Shown: positions 44,394 to 56,415, counted from the first letter of the stretch. The stretch is 64,000 nucleotides of DNA from Pseudenterobacter timonensis (GCF_900021175.1 NZ_FCOP01000011.1:1393947-1457946); one strand, 5' to 3'. Made by a program: numbers and translations. Notes: generated from the sequence alone by a model not told the origin.

Positions 44394-45065
44394 TTAGCGT
44401 AATTCGAACAGGTAACCCTGGCCCCGAACCGTGGTAATCACCTCGTTGGGATATTGCGCCTGAATTTTTTTTCGCAGGCGGCCCATCAGTACGTCTATGG
44501 TGTGGCTCTCGCGCAGCTCCGCGTCAGGATAGAGCTGGAGCATCAGGGAGTCTTTGCTCACCACCTTGCCACTGTTGCGGATCAGCGTCTCCATAATGGT
44601 GTATTCAAAGGCCGTCAGCTTCACTACCTCGTCATTGATGGAAAACTCGCGGCGGGAGAGATCAACCTGAAACGGCGGAATGGAAATAACCTGCGAGGCC
44701 AGACCGCTGTTGCGGCGCATCAGCGCCTGCATCCGCGCCGCCACCTCTTCAATGTGGAAAGGTTTGGTGACGTAGTCATCCGCGCCTGCGCTCAGCACTT
44801 CCACCTTGTCCTGCCATCCTTCCCGGGCGGTCAGCACCAGCACCGGCAGCGAGACGTCGTGGCTGCGCCAGCGGCGGATCAGCGACAGCCCGTCTTCGTC
44901 CGGCAGGCCTAAATCGACGATGGCGATATCAGGGAGATGTTCATTGAGATAGTAGTCCGCCTCCCTGGCGTCTTCCGCATCGTCAACCTGATGCCCCATC
45001 TCCTGCAGCTGAACCTTCAGGTGGTGGCGCAGCAGCGCATTATCCTCAACAACCAGCACGCGCAT
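44394..45065 (-). CDS. phoP: response regulator PhoP
   Basis: A 223-residue OmpR-family regulator. The receiver domain has Asp11/12 region VVEDNALL, phospho-Asp in [11 protein letters not shown] and Lys in DYVTKPFH. The winged-helix domain contains [13 protein letters not shown] and [10 protein letters not shown]. Two ATG codons are consecutive; the second matches the E. coli start, with GGGAG 8 bases upstream. A PhoP box in the promoter indicates autoregulation. Confidence 0.97.
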   Translation of the reverse strand: MRVLVVEDNALLRHHLKVQLQEMGHQVDDAEDAREADYYLNEHLPDIAIVDLGLPDEDGLSLIRRWRSHDVSLPVLVLTAREGWQDKVEVLSAGADDYVTKPFHIEEVAARMQALMRRNSGLASQVISIPPFQVDLSRREFSINDEVVKLTAFEYTIMETLIRNSGKVVSKDSLMLQLYPDAELRESHTIDVLMGRLRKKIQAQYPNEVITTVRGQGYLFELR

Positions 45066-45127
45066 CATCTTTTCTCCCTTATATGGATGGTCTGAATAGT
45101 GTAACGCTGATTATGTTGCTGTGGGGA

Positions 45128-45144
45128 TAAACATTGGCTAAACC
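45128..45144 (-). promoter_or_regulatory. PhoP box of the phoPQ promoter
   Basis: On the minus strand GGTTTA-GCCAA-TGTTTA is a near-perfect direct repeat of the PhoP box (T/G)GTTTA with 5-base spacing. A -10-like TACACT lies at 45103-45098. This is the arrangement of the autoregulated phoPQ promoter. Confidence 0.85.
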
Positions 45145-45157
45145 GGGGGGGAGGGTG

Positions 45158-45181
45158 CCCCCTTTCCGGGCGGAAAGGGGG
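45158..45181. other. GC-rich perfect inverted repeat after purB
   Basis: CCCCCTTTCCG and CGGAAAGGGGG face each other across two bases, just beyond the purB stop and upstream of the PhoP box. There is no T-run on either side, so it is not a standard terminator. It may stabilise the purB mRNA end. Confidence 0.6.
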
Positions 45182-45189
45182 AGGCGGGC

Positions 45190-47209
<2,020 letters not shown>

Positions 47210-47236
47210 ACGGGCTCCTTTTAGTGTGCAATCGCG

Positions 47237-48346
47237 TTAAACAGCAGTCAGCGGCAGCCGCTGCTCAATAATTCCGCCGCCCAGACAGATATCGCCGCTA
47301 TAGAAGACGGCGGACTGCCCCGGCGTGACCGCGGCGACCGGCTCATCAAAGCGCACCTCGATACGATCGTCATCGAGGGCGGTCACGGTGCAGGGAATGT
47401 CGGTCTGGCGGTAACGGGTTTTCACCGTGCAGCGCAGGGTGCCTTTTAACGGCTCGCGATCGACCCAGTGCAACTGTTGTGCAATCAGTCCAGACGACAT
47501 CAGGCGAGGGTGATCGTGCCCCTGGGCAACAATCAGAATATTGTTTTCCACATCTTTATCGACCACGTACCACGGATCTTCGCTGCCCTCTTTGGTACCG
47601 CCGATACCGAGTCCTTTACGCTGTCCGAGCGTGTGATACATCAGCCCCTGGTGCTGGCCGATTTCGTCGCCATCAACGGTGACGATTTTACCCGGCTGCG
47701 CAGGGAGATAGCGGCCGAGAAATTCGCGGAATTTACGCTCGCCGATAAAGCAGATGCCGGTGGAATCTTTCTTTTTCGCGGTAATCAGATCCAGTTCTTC
47801 CGCGATGCGGCGCACTTCGGGTTTTTCCAGCTCGCCCACCGGGAAGAGGCTCTGGGCGATCTGTTCGTGGCCGAGCGTATAAAGGAAGTAGCTCTGGTCT
47901 TTATTGCCATCCAGACCGCGCAGCAGCTGGCTTTTGCCATTCACATCCGCGCGGCGCACATAGTGGCCGGTGGCGATATAGTCGGCGCCCAGATCTTCGG
48001 CGGCAAATTCGAGGAAGGCTTTGAACTTAATCTCTTTATTGCAGAGGATATCCGGGTTAGGCGTGCGCCCCGCTTTATACTCCGCGAGGAAATGCTCGAA
48101 CACGTTGTCCCAGTATTCGGCGGCAAAGTTGACGGTGTGCAGTTCAATGCCCAGCTTATCGCAGACCGCCTGCGCATCGGCGAGATCGGCGGCGGCGGTG
48201 CAATATTCCTCGCCATCATCCTCCTCCCAGTTCTTCATGAACAGGCCTTCCACGTGGTAACCCTGCTGTTGCAGAAGGTACGCGGAAACCGAGGAATCGA
48301 CGCCGCCGGACATGCCGACGATCACTTTTTTAGGGCTTTCTGACAT
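47237..48346 (-). CDS. mnmA: tRNA-specific 2-thiouridylase MnmA
   Basis: A 369-residue enzyme that thiolates U34 of tRNA-Lys, Glu and Gln. The PP-loop [13 protein letters not shown] is at residues 11-23. The catalytic Cys pair is in [12 protein letters not shown] and [13 protein letters not shown]. The ATG giving [14 protein letters not shown] is chosen over an upstream in-frame start in the nudJ end region. Confidence 0.97.
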   Translation of the reverse strand: MSESPKKVIVGMSGGVDSSVSAYLLQQQGYHVEGLFMKNWEEDDGEEYCTAAADLADAQAVCDKLGIELHTVNFAAEYWDNVFEHFLAEYKAGRTPNPDILCNKEIKFKAFLEFAAEDLGADYIATGHYVRRADVNGKSQLLRGLDGNKDQSYFLYTLGHEQIAQSLFPVGELEKPEVRRIAEELDLITAKKKDSTGICFIGERKFREFLGRYLPAQPGKIVTVDGDEIGQHQGLMYHTLGQRKGLGIGGTKEGSEDPWYVVDKDVENNILIVAQGHDHPRLMSSGLIAQQLHWVDREPLKGTLRCTVKTRYRQTDIPCTVTALDDDRIEVRFDEPVAAVTPGQSAVFYSGDICLGGGIIEQRLPLTAV

Positions 48347-48387
48347 TGGAATACTCACGACATTGAACTTCAAGGCGGCGTATTCTA

Positions 48388-48861
48388 TCACGCCCCCCCA
48401 CCGTTGACACCCTCTGTAAATGGCCAGTTAAATTCGCCGATAACCTCCAGCGGCAGTCGGGGACCGCTGAAGTAGCTGCGAACGCTCTCCGCAACCAGCG
48501 GCGAGCGCAGGTTTGGCGCCTCCAGAATCTCCTGCGCCGTCACCCACAGGCAGCGATCGATATCGCTGTCGTGCGGCTCGGTGGCGCACATTTCGTCAAG
48601 CTCAATGACAAAGAGAAAACGCAGGAAGGGGGTGCGATCCGGCGCAATCCACTGGTGCATCCGAATGAACTGCTGCGGCGCGGCGTCGATGCCGGTCTCT
48701 TCCCACAGCTCGCGACGGGCGGCCTGCGCCAGCGTCTCGTCCGCTTCCAGATGGCCGGCAGGCTGATTCCACAACGCTTTGCCGTTGATGGTCTCTTCCA
48801 CCACCAAAAATTTATCTTCAGCATGAACAAGGCAGGCGACGGTCACGTGTGGCTTAAACAT
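48388..48861 (-). CDS. nudJ: Nudix phosphatase NudJ
   Basis: A 157-residue Nudix hydrolase. The Nudix box runs from GHLEADETL to RELWEETGI (about residues 36-58). The E. coli enzyme removes phosphate from HMP-PP, a thiamine precursor, and from nucleoside tri- and diphosphates. The second ATG is chosen, with AAGG 6 bases upstream. It lies 41 bases upstream of mnmA. Confidence 0.94.
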   Translation of the reverse strand: MFKPHVTVACLVHAEDKFLVVEETINGKALWNQPAGHLEADETLAQAARRELWEETGIDAAPQQFIRMHQWIAPDRTPFLRFLFVIELDEMCATEPHDSDIDRCLWVTAQEILEAPNLRSPLVAESVRSYFSGPRLPLEVIGEFNWPFTEGVNGGGA

Positions 48862-48872
48862 AGGCATCCTTA

Positions 48873-49202
48873 TTACAGCGGTTTATCAATACTGGCGTAA
48901 ATGGCGTCAAGCTGCTGCAGGCGCGTATCGTAGGCCCGGTTCAGGCAGGCGGTATCCGCGCCGCACTGTTTGCGTGTTTTAAGCCAGCTCCGCTGATCGT
49001 CCTGCATTTCGCCGCGGCGGCCCATAGCAAAAAGTCCCTTCAGGAACTGATATTTGGTGCTCATCACCACATCTTTATCGTTAAGCGTACGATGGGCGCA
49101 AATCGCCTTTTCATCGGCCTGTTTCGCTTTATTGCAGTCAAAGCTCGCCGCGCCTGCGGCGAGAGGAGAGAGCAGTAAGCACGTCAGTAAAATCCGCTTC
49201 AT
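48873..49202 (-). CDS. LprI-family (DUF1311) periplasmic protein
   Basis: A 109-residue secreted protein with a signal peptide ending near AAGAA. The mature part has the DUF1311/LprI pattern: [21 protein letters not shown] near the start, [22 protein letters not shown] near the end, with four Cys that can form two disulphides. Named members inhibit lysozyme; whether this one does is not known. It is directly abutted by rluE upstream and nudJ downstream, where E. coli has no gene to my knowledge. Confidence 0.85.
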   Translation of the reverse strand: MKRILLTCLLLSPLAAGAASFDCNKAKQADEKAICAHRTLNDKDVVMSTKYQFLKGLFAMGRRGEMQDDQRSWLKTRKQCGADTACLNRAYDTRLQQLDAIYASIDKPL

Positions 49203-49865
49203 CTATTTTTCCTCCAGGGTGATATCACGCCACTGGGCGTTGTCGAGGCCTTCCAGCGTATAGCTGCCCATGCTGTAGCGTATAAGGCGCAGGGTCGGGA
49301 AGCCGACATGAGCCGTCATCCGGCGAACCTGACGGTTACGGCCTTCATAAAGAGTGATCTTCAGCCAGGCGACAGGGATCGATTTGCGCTCCCTGATGGG
49401 GGGATGACGCGGCCAGAGCCACGCCGGCTCGTTCACCCGTTCGACGCCGGCGGGCAGCGTCGGGCCATCGTTGAGCGTCACGCCGCGGCGCAACGCCTCC
49501 AGCGCCTCTTCCCCCGGCTCGCCTTCCACCTGCACATAATAGACTTTGCCGGTGCGCTTGCCCGGCTGTGTAAGCCGCGCCTGCAGCGCGCCGTCGTTGG
49601 TTAAGACCATCAGCCCTTCGCTGTCCCGGTCAAGACGGCCCGCGGCGTAGACGCCCTGAACGGGAATAAAATCTTTCAGCGTACTGCGGCCCGCTTCGTC
49701 GGTGAACTGCGGCAGAACGTCGAAAGGCTTGTTGAACAAAATTACCCGTCTCGGCTGGGTGTCGATGAGATTTTTCTTGCGCTGGCTGCGGCTGAATCGC
49801 TTAAGCTGGTGATTTTTAATAGAAGTTTTGTTCATGGTATTTTCAGACGTTATCAATTGCCGCAT
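49203..49865 (-). CDS. rluE: 23S rRNA pseudouridine 2457 synthase
   Basis: A 220-residue RsuA-family pseudouridine synthase. The catalytic Asp is in [25 protein letters not shown] and [16 protein letters not shown] are family motifs. No S4 domain is present, as in RluE. The start is uncertain: [11 protein letters not shown] matches E. coli, and a later ATG (MNKTSIKN) is possible. It is divergent from icd. Confidence 0.93.
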   Translation of the reverse strand: MRQLITSENTMNKTSIKNHQLKRFSRSQRKKNLIDTQPRRVILFNKPFDVLPQFTDEAGRSTLKDFIPVQGVYAAGRLDRDSEGLMVLTNDGALQARLTQPGKRTGKVYYVQVEGEPGEEALEALRRGVTLNDGPTLPAGVERVNEPAWLWPRHPPIRERKSIPVAWLKITLYEGRNRQVRRMTAHVGFPTLRLIRYSMGSYTLEGLDNAQWRDITLEEK

Positions 49866-49982
49866 TATAGCTGAATAACGAATGCCTTTCATGGCGTCGG
49901 ACATTCAGGTACTATCGTCAGGCTCATTACAAATTATTAACATAAGATCAGTAACAACCAGAAGCGCTCGAAGGAGAGGTTA

Positions 49983-51233
49983 ATGGAAAGCAAAGTAGTA
50001 GTTCCGGCGGAAGGTAAAAAGATCACCCTGCAGAATGGCAAGCTTAACGTTCCGAACAACCCGATTATTCCGTTCATCGAAGGTGACGGTATCGGCGTTG
50101 ACGTAACCCCGGCGATGCTGAAAGTGGTTGATGCCGCTGTGGAGAAAGCCTACAAAGGCGAGCGTAAAATTTCCTGGATGGAAATTTACACCGGTGAAAA
50201 ATCTACTCAAGTTTATGGCCAGGATGTCTGGCTGCCGGCGGAGACGCTGGACCTGATCCGCGACTACCGCGTCGCCATTAAAGGCCCTCTGACGACGCCG
50301 GTTGGCGGCGGCATTCGCTCCCTGAACGTGGCGCTGCGCCAGGAGCTGGACCTTTACATCTGCCTGCGTCCGGTACGTTATTATCAGGGCACTCCAAGCC
50401 CGGTTAAACACCCTGAACTGACCGATATGGTTATCTTCCGTGAGAACTCCGAAGATATCTACGCCGGTATCGAGTGGAAAGCGGACTCTGCCGACGCGGA
50501 AAAAGTGATTAAATTCCTGCGCGAAGAGATGGGCGTGAAGAAAATTCGCTTCCCGGAACATTGCGGTATCGGCATTAAGCCGTGCTCTGAAGAGGGAACT
50601 AAACGTCTGGTACGCGCGGCGATTGAGTACGCGATCACCAACGACCGCGACTCCGTGACCCTGGTGCACAAAGGCAACATCATGAAGTTCACCGAAGGGG
50701 CGTTCAAGGACTGGGGCTACCAGCTGGCGAAAGAAGAGTTCGGCGGCGAGCTGATTGACGGCGGCCCGTGGCAGAAGATTAAGAACCCGAACACCGGCAA
50801 AGAGATCATCATTAAAGATGTCATCGCCGATGCGTTCCTGCAGCAGATCCTGCTGCGTCCTGCCGAGTATGACGTTATCGCCTGTATGAACCTGAACGGC
50901 GACTATATCTCTGACGCCCTGGCGGCGCAGGTCGGCGGTATCGGTATCGCCCCGGGCGCGAACATTGGCGACGAGTGCGCGCTGTTCGAAGCGACCCACG
51001 GCACCGCGCCGAAGTATGCCGGCCAGGATAAAGTGAATCCGGGCTCCGTGATCCTCTCCGCTGAGATGATGCTGCGCCATATGCAGTGGTTCGAAGCCGC
51101 AGACCTGATTGTTAAAGGTATGGAAGGGGCGATTGCCGCCAAAACCGTAACCTATGACTTCGAACGTCTGATGGAAGGCGCTAAACTGCTGAAATGTTCA
51201 GAGTTTGGTGACGCGATTATCGCGAATATGTAA
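49983..51233 (+). CDS. icd: isocitrate dehydrogenase (NADP)
   Basis: A 416-residue TCA-cycle enzyme. Ser113, in [13 protein letters not shown], is the site phosphorylated by AceK in E. coli. [18 protein letters not shown] and [19 protein letters not shown] segments bind substrate and metal. The 3' end is the phage e14 attachment site in some E. coli strains; here the gene is intact and no phage genes follow. Confidence 0.98.
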   Translation: MESKVVVPAEGKKITLQNGKLNVPNNPIIPFIEGDGIGVDVTPAMLKVVDAAVEKAYKGERKISWMEIYTGEKSTQVYGQDVWLPAETLDLIRDYRVAIKGPLTTPVGGGIRSLNVALRQELDLYICLRPVRYYQGTPSPVKHPELTDMVIFRENSEDIYAGIEWKADSADAEKVIKFLREEMGVKKIRFPEHCGIGIKPCSEEGTKRLVRAAIEYAITNDRDSVTLVHKGNIMKFTEGAFKDWGYQLAKEEFGGELIDGGPWQKIKNPNTGKEIIIKDVIADAFLQQILLRPAEYDVIACMNLNGDYISDALAAQVGGIGIAPGANIGDECALFEATHGTAPKYAGQDKVNPGSVILSAEMMLRHMQWFEAADLIVKGMEGAIAAKTVTYDFERLMEGAKLLKCSEFGDAIIANM

Positions 51234-51252
51234 TCCTGCGGGATTAAGTGAG

Positions 51253-51280
51253 AACGGGAACCTGAGGGTTCCCGTTTTTT
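51253..51280 (+). terminator. rho-independent terminator after icd
   Basis: AACGGGAACC / GGTTCCCGTT with a TGAG loop, followed by a T-run. Confidence 0.9.
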
Positions 51281-51479
51281 ATGGCTAATCATTATTAACA
51301 CCACGAAAAACGGTGAGCGTCTGGCGAATAAGCAATAGATTTAACGTCTTTTTTTAAACCTGATAAAAGGGAACCAACGGACTCTCGAAGAATTAAATTT
51401 GTTATACTCCCTTTCACGGTTGTAACTATGCTTTCCCCTGCGTTTTTTAAAAGCGTGTCTAATCTTAGTGAATCTGACA

Positions 51480-52016
51480 ATGACAACAACAGGGCTTGTA
51501 TCACGTCTCTTTTTTATACTGCTTATCTCGTTCTGCGCGGTATATCTTCTTTTTTCCACTTTACCCTTTAGTGGCAATACTCAGAAAGGGGGAATAGCCT
51601 GTGTCAGCTATACCCGGGCGCTGGAAGGAACCTCTATCCTGGAGCAGGAAAACCGGCGGCATGAAAAGATTGTGGCGCTGGCAAGAGAGGCGCTGGAAAA
51701 AAAGCAGCAAAAATATTACGCCATGCCTGAACCCCTTAGCCGGGAACTCCGGGAGATCGATAACATCACTAACAATAACCTGCTGCGCGCGGAGCAGAGT
51801 CACGAGCGGAGAATTAGCCTGCAGGTTATCTCCGATGCGGTGGAGAAATACCGCGTTGAAAATCATTACTCGGTAGTTTTCAACAAAGACATAGCAGAAC
51901 ACGTACCGGCCGGTCGGGATATCAGCGAGGAAATAATTAATCATCTTCAGAGGATTAAAGTGGAATATGGCGAACTGCCCACCTTTGATGAGCGCGCTCT
52001 GCCGCACTCTCATTAA
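51480..52016 (+). CDS. membrane-anchored Skp/OmpH-like protein
   Basis: A 178-residue protein with an N-terminal hydrophobic segment (VSRLFFILLISFCAVYLLF) and a periplasmic part. The pattern resembles OmpH/Skp chaperones: a short strand IACVSYTRALE, a long charged helical region (EQENRRHEKIVALAREALEKK), then VEKYRVENHYSVVFNKD and DISEEIINHL, which correspond to the family end. It may be an anchored Skp paralogue; no function is known. The start could also be a GTG 12 bases upstream, and no good ribosome-binding site is seen. The flanking DNA is more AT-rich than the core genes. Confidence 0.65.
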   Translation: MTTTGLVSRLFFILLISFCAVYLLFSTLPFSGNTQKGGIACVSYTRALEGTSILEQENRRHEKIVALAREALEKKQQKYYAMPEPLSRELREIDNITNNNLLRAEQSHERRISLQVISDAVEKYRVENHYSVVFNKDIAEHVPAGRDISEEIINHLQRIKVEYGELPTFDERALPHSH

Positions 52017-52110
52017 GGCATGGAGGAGCAGGGCGGGGGCGGAGATCTAAGCCACTTTTCAAAGGACTGTACGCCCGTGTTGGTTGACGCCCCCGGCGCT
52101 GAGGCATAAA

Positions 52111-52737
52111 TTATCCTGATCCGCTTTCAAATCGTTGGTCCACGATAACCGATTTGATTCTGTGCATAGCCAGCATGTTTTTGGCTCGCATATTTAACTT
52201 CTCCTGAATTTTAACGCGATAGGTGCTGGTGGTTTTCTCGGAAAGCTGGAGCGCCCTGGCTATTTTATTATTTTCCAGATGAGAGAGTTTTAAAACGTCA
52301 TACTCTCTTCTCGTGAAATGACTCTGCTTTAAACTGTGCAAGAAATGGAGCAGTCGTCGTAATCGCTTGATATTAAAATGCAGGGAGGAGTAAACGGTGC
52401 CATTGATTTTAACGTAGCAACCCTGCTCAATCTCATTAAGCAATACAATATACCGACACCCTCTCTTCTTAAGGTGCTTGATGGCTTCGTTTCTTAGCAC
52501 ATTATGCTCAATTGCCACGACGCAGGTAGAGGAAGAGGGGAGATCGCAAAGGGTATTCACCTCTTTCATTCCTTCGACAAACGTAACGTTAAACCTTGCG
52601 CGCGACGTGCCCACGCATAAATAGTAATTATCGCTCAGGAAAATAACGTTCATGAGGAAGCGTTCCCCGTTCGGGTAAAGTTTAATATCTTCAGTGCTAA
52701 AGGGAATTTCATAGAGTGAAGCCTGTGGTTTTCTCAT
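52111..52737 (-). CDS. LuxR-type transcriptional regulator
   Basis: A 208-residue regulator with a C-terminal LuxR helix-turn-helix (FTRREYDVLKLSHLENNKIA, then LSEKTTSTYRVKIQEKLN, about residues 140-190). The N-terminal part is receiver-like (MNVIFLSDNYYLCVG) but lacks a clear phospho-Asp. The Met at residue 29 is an alternative start. It lies 79 bases after the fimbrial adhesin gene on the same strand, so it probably controls the fimbrial genes, in the manner of FimZ-like or other fimbrial LuxR regulators. Confidence 0.8.
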   Translation of the reverse strand: MRKPQASLYEIPFSTEDIKLYPNGERFLMNVIFLSDNYYLCVGTSRARFNVTFVEGMKEVNTLCDLPSSSTCVVAIEHNVLRNEAIKHLKKRGCRYIVLLNEIEQGCYVKINGTVYSSLHFNIKRLRRLLHFLHSLKQSHFTRREYDVLKLSHLENNKIARALQLSEKTTSTYRVKIQEKLNMRAKNMLAMHRIKSVIVDQRFESGSG

Positions 52738-52740
52738 GGA

Positions 52741-52763
52741 ATAAAATTACGCAGCAGCGTAAT
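52741..52763 (-). terminator. weak terminator-like hairpin between adhesin and regulator
   Basis: On the minus strand ATTACGC / GCGTAAT with a TGCT loop is followed by TTTATT. It sits just before the regulator start, so it could dampen readthrough from the fimbrial operon. Confidence 0.4.
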
Positions 52764-52816
52764 AGCGCCTCTGACGCGGCTTCGCTGGGGTATTACCGAC
52801 GCGCGACAGAGATGAT

Positions 52817-53899
52817 TCAGTTATAAATCAGACTCAAGGTGGCCAGACTGTCCGCTTGTCCGGCCGTGACCTGAGAGGCGGTGCGAACATACTGGGCCTC
52901 ATAATGGAGGCTGAAGAGCGTCTGGCTCGCCGTACTGGTAAAAGGCTGAACTGCCGTGCTGTTCAGGGGGACAGGGGCTCCCTGCGCCGCGCCGAAACTG
53001 TCGCCGTAGAGAAGGCGTATCCCCGCGCCCGTTGCGCCGCCTTCCTGCTGGCTCAGGGCCAGGACGTCGTTATTCGTGCCATCTTTTTCCGTTGGCCCAA
53101 AGAAGCCGATCTTTATGGTGCCCGTCTGCGGTGACTCGCAGGCCAGCGGTATCGTAAAGCTGTGTTTTTCTCCGTCGAGGCCCTTATTGAGATCGCTGAC
53201 GCTGCTCTGTCCCATGTTGACGCTGATGTTGTTATCTGGGATGTAGCAGCTGGATTTATGGACCTTCAGGTCTGCCGCCGCTACCTGTACGGTGACGCCC
53301 GCCCCGGAGATGACGGTGCCGCTGGCATCTTCAAGGATCAGTTTGCCCGCCCTGATTTGCCCGCTGTTTGGTTGTTCGTAGACAATTTCCTGCGCGGTTT
53401 TGTAGAACACCACGAAGAACTGGGTGGCCATTTGCGAAGGATCGTTGGTGCTGCAAACCGCCACGCTGTCATCCCCCGAGGCGATGTAATGGACCGGCTG
53501 GCCCGCGCAGTGCGTCGTTTCCCTGATGCCTACGGCAAAACCAACGCCGGGAATGTCAGGAACTTCGTAAACCGATACCGGGGCGCCTGTGCCGTTGGGC
53601 GCGACGCCGCTCACGCCGGAGACGGTCAGCCCGTTGTCAGCGACAAAACGCATCGTCACCGGGCCGGTGCCTTCCGCGCAGTTATAGAAAGAGCGATTCT
53701 CCTGCCCCAGAATGGCCCCCGAAAGCATCGAGCCGGGTGGCAGGGTCGGATAATCTGTAATGGAATAATTCTGGAAGTTAATGATCGCATCGTTCATCGT
53801 CGGCGGACAGGTCTCGCCTGCCATTGCCCGCGCGGGAAAAAGCAGACAGCAGCCTGTCAGCAGGGGGAGGATCAGGTATAAATCTGAACGTCTTTTCAC
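52817..53899 (-). CDS. fimbrial tip adhesin
   Basis: A 360-residue two-domain adhesin. A signal peptide (LYLILPLLTGCCLLFPARAMA) leads to an N-terminal domain of about 200 residues starting GETCPPTMNDAIINF, probably the receptor-binding lectin. The C-terminal half is pilin-like and ends SLATLSLIYN, the usual donor-strand acceptor end. The GTG start after AAAGAGGTAAAT is preferred over a GTG 24 bases earlier inside the usher gene. The ligand cannot be read from sequence. Confidence 0.82.
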   Translation of the reverse strand: MKRRSDLYLILPLLTGCCLLFPARAMAGETCPPTMNDAIINFQNYSITDYPTLPPGSMLSGAILGQENRSFYNCAEGTGPVTMRFVADNGLTVSGVSGVAPNGTGAPVSVYEVPDIPGVGFAVGIRETTHCAGQPVHYIASGDDSVAVCSTNDPSQMATQFFVVFYKTAQEIVYEQPNSGQIRAGKLILEDASGTVISGAGVTVQVAAADLKVHKSSCYIPDNNISVNMGQSSVSDLNKGLDGEKHSFTIPLACESPQTGTIKIGFFGPTEKDGTNNDVLALSQQEGGATGAGIRLLYGDSFGAAQGAPVPLNSTAVQPFTSTASQTLFSLHYEAQYVRTASQVTAGQADSLATLSLIYN

Positions 53900-53901
53900 A
53901 T

Positions 53902-56415
53902 TTACCTCTTTAAAGGGTGACACTGGGCAGTCAGCAGCCTGACGGGGCTAAATTCTGTGGCCGCGGGTAAGGTAAGAAGGGCCGTACAGCGCACGTTCTG
54001 ACCCTCCCGGCGCCAGCTGGCGTGGAGCGTGCCGTGGAGCGGCACCCCGCTCAGATAGACCTCTCCGCCGTCGCCAACGATACCGGTGCTGGATTTTGCC
54101 TCGTCGTCACCGGTCACAAAGGCGCTGGCGCCGAACGGCAACGGACGGCCGCGATAGGTGAGCGTAATAAGCGCTCTTACGCCGACGTGGGTGTGGTAGT
54201 TGGCCAGCACGACGGCGCCGCTGGTCGGTACCACCGTCTGGCTACTCTGTTCCAGGTCAACCTCGTCCTGCAGCGTCCCGGTATCCAGCGAAAGCATGTT
54301 TTTATGGTAAGCCGACAGGGTCGGCATAACGGCGTAGCCGCGGGAATCGGTATGGACGTTGGTTGCCCCTTCGATCTGTACACCGGCGGCGCCCTTAGCC
54401 CGGATCAAGCCGATGGTGTCGCCGAGGCTTTGGCTCAGCGTCACCCCGTAACGGGTCGCTACGATGCCGCCCGCCGCGCCGTAGTTGAGGCGATCGCTAT
54501 TACGATCGTGGCTATAACCGATGCTGGCGCTGCCTGATCCGCCGTGATAGGCCAGGGCAAGGTTGCTGCTGGCGCTATGCGCCTGGTTGTCAAAACCTTG
54601 CTGCAGGTTATAGCTCAGCCGATCGTTTGAAAGGGCGGTGCCGTAGAGCGAGATCTGCTGGGTGGTATGGCCGTCGAGATTATTGTTAAGGCTGTAACTG
54701 GTGGTGGCGCCGGGTAACCAGCGGCTGAGCGGTACGCTAATGCTCAGGTTTATCGAACGTTCTTTATCGTTGTCGTTAGCGCCCGAGCGGGTCAGGTAAT
54801 AGCCCAGGCTGCAGGAGATGCCTTTGTAACTGGTGTAATAGCCCACATGAACGGTCTGGTCCACATCCGGGGATTGCCAGTAATCCTGACGATAAAACGA
54901 TGCGCTGACGTTGCCCCACGCGCCAAAATCCTGCGTCAGGCTAAGCTCGGTACGGTTACGCCGGTTTTCAACATGCTGATCGGGATCCTGGTAATGGTTC
55001 GCTTCACTAAAGCTGTAAAAATCGCGGCTGGTATAGTGATTGCCGGTGAGATCAAACGACGTGTCCGTAGTCGCAAAATTTTTATGGTACTGGACGCGCA
55101 GCTGCTGCCCGCGACCCTCTTTATGGTCTGTAAGCTGCGCCCGGGCCGCGACGGTATCAATCCCCAGGGCGCCCCACCGGCCGAAATCCTTGCCGATGCC
55201 TGTCGCCAGCGCCTGATAGCGGCTGGATAGCTCCGCCCCGCCGTAAAGCGTGAAGCTTGAAGATAACCCGTAAAACGCGGAGGCCTGGATAAAGGTCGGC
55301 GTGTCGCCATCGCTATCCGGGCTGGTGTATCTCCCTGCGCTGGCGCTGAATTTAACGCGTCCTTCACGGAGCATAAAAGGCACCGCGGCCCAGGGCTGCG
55401 TGAACGTGCGCTCGCTGCCGTCGCTTTCGTGAACGGTGATTTCCAGGTCACCGCTTTGGGCGGTGGGAAAGAGATCGTTGATAACAAACGCCCCAGGGGC
55501 TACATAGGTCTCATAAATGATATAACCGTGCTGGCGAACGCTGATACGGGCATTGCTGCGGGCGACGCCGCGTATGGTGGGGGCAAAACCGCGCTCGCTG
55601 TCAGGGAGCATATCGTCATCAGAGGCGAGCTGAACGCCCGTAAACTGAAAGCTGTCAAAGATCTCGCCGGAGGTATAGCCATCCCCCAGCGTCAGCTCGC
55701 TTTTCCACTTTTTAATCGCACGCCTGACCGATGTTCCCTGCGTCTGCCAGTGATGTCCGGCGCCATATTCAAACGAAGAGGCGTTGCGCACCCGCCATGC
55801 GCCAAGGTTAAATCCTGAACGCAGGCTGAGATAGCTGTCGCTGTCGTGAATGTGGCTAATGTTTGTTGTCGACCCGGTCAGGTTGTAATCGATAAAGGCG
55901 GCGGGGATCCCCTCATCCCACTGCTCCGGCGGGATATAACCGCGCCTTTTTTGCCGCATGGCCGCCTGGGGAATGCTCAGGTCCAGACGGCTGGTGGCAA
56001 AATCATATTTTACCGTCGCATCCGGAATATATTTTCCGGGATCGGAAAAGCGCTCGCCTTCATGCAGCGTGTTAAAGGCCGGTAAGGCATCCGTATTCAC
56101 CCCCAGTCTGCTGAGACAGGCGACATCCAGAACCGGCACCAGACGCGCATCCCGGATGATGAACTCCAGCTCACGCTCGTCGACCTGGGTCTGGTTCACG
56201 AAAATCGTGGCCCGATAGCGCCCGGGTTTCTGCCCCCCTTGCCGGGAAAAATAGCTCAGATCGCTCGCCTGCTGCTGCCCGGAGGTGATCTCCAGCGCCC
56301 GGGGGTCAAAATAATCCTCCGCCTGCGCGCGCCGCGCGCTGGAGCCGAGAGTCAGGGCGCCGGTCAGGATGGCCAGATGAACCCGGTTAAAACGGTGCAG
56401 GGAGAGGGTATGCAT
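53902..56415 (-). CDS. fimbrial outer-membrane usher protein
   Basis: An 837-residue FimD/PapC-type usher. A signal peptide is followed by the N-terminal chaperone-binding domain (EDYFDPRALEI, then GRYRATIFVNQTQVDERELEF in outline). The central 24-strand pore includes RGVARSNARISVRQHGYIIY and the plug region. The C-terminal domains end with a Cys pair (VRCTALL, LTAQCHPLKR). The stop is 2 bases before the adhesin start. Confidence 0.95.
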   Translation of the reverse strand: MHTLSLHRFNRVHLAILTGALTLGSSARRAQAEDYFDPRALEITSGQQQASDLSYFSRQGGQKPGRYRATIFVNQTQVDERELEFIIRDARLVPVLDVACLSRLGVNTDALPAFNTLHEGERFSDPGKYIPDATVKYDFATSRLDLSIPQAAMRQKRRGYIPPEQWDEGIPAAFIDYNLTGSTTNISHIHDSDSYLSLRSGFNLGAWRVRNASSFEYGAGHHWQTQGTSVRRAIKKWKSELTLGDGYTSGEIFDSFQFTGVQLASDDDMLPDSERGFAPTIRGVARSNARISVRQHGYIIYETYVAPGAFVINDLFPTAQSGDLEITVHESDGSERTFTQPWAAVPFMLREGRVKFSASAGRYTSPDSDGDTPTFIQASAFYGLSSSFTLYGGAELSSRYQALATGIGKDFGRWGALGIDTVAARAQLTDHKEGRGQQLRVQYHKNFATTDTSFDLTGNHYTSRDFYSFSEANHYQDPDQHVENRRNRTELSLTQDFGAWGNVSASFYRQDYWQSPDVDQTVHVGYYTSYKGISCSLGYYLTRSGANDNDKERSINLSISVPLSRWLPGATTSYSLNNNLDGHTTQQISLYGTALSNDRLSYNLQQGFDNQAHSASSNLALAYHGGSGSASIGYSHDRNSDRLNYGAAGGIVATRYGVTLSQSLGDTIGLIRAKGAAGVQIEGATNVHTDSRGYAVMPTLSAYHKNMLSLDTGTLQDEVDLEQSSQTVVPTSGAVVLANYHTHVGVRALITLTYRGRPLPFGASAFVTGDDEAKSSTGIVGDGGEVYLSGVPLHGTLHASWRREGQNVRCTALLTLPAATEFSPVRLLTAQCHPLKR

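Noticed and set aside
51180-51480. Phage e14-type attachment duplication at the icd 3' end
   Set aside because: icd is intact and no second copy of its 3' end and no integrase or phage gene was seen in the window.
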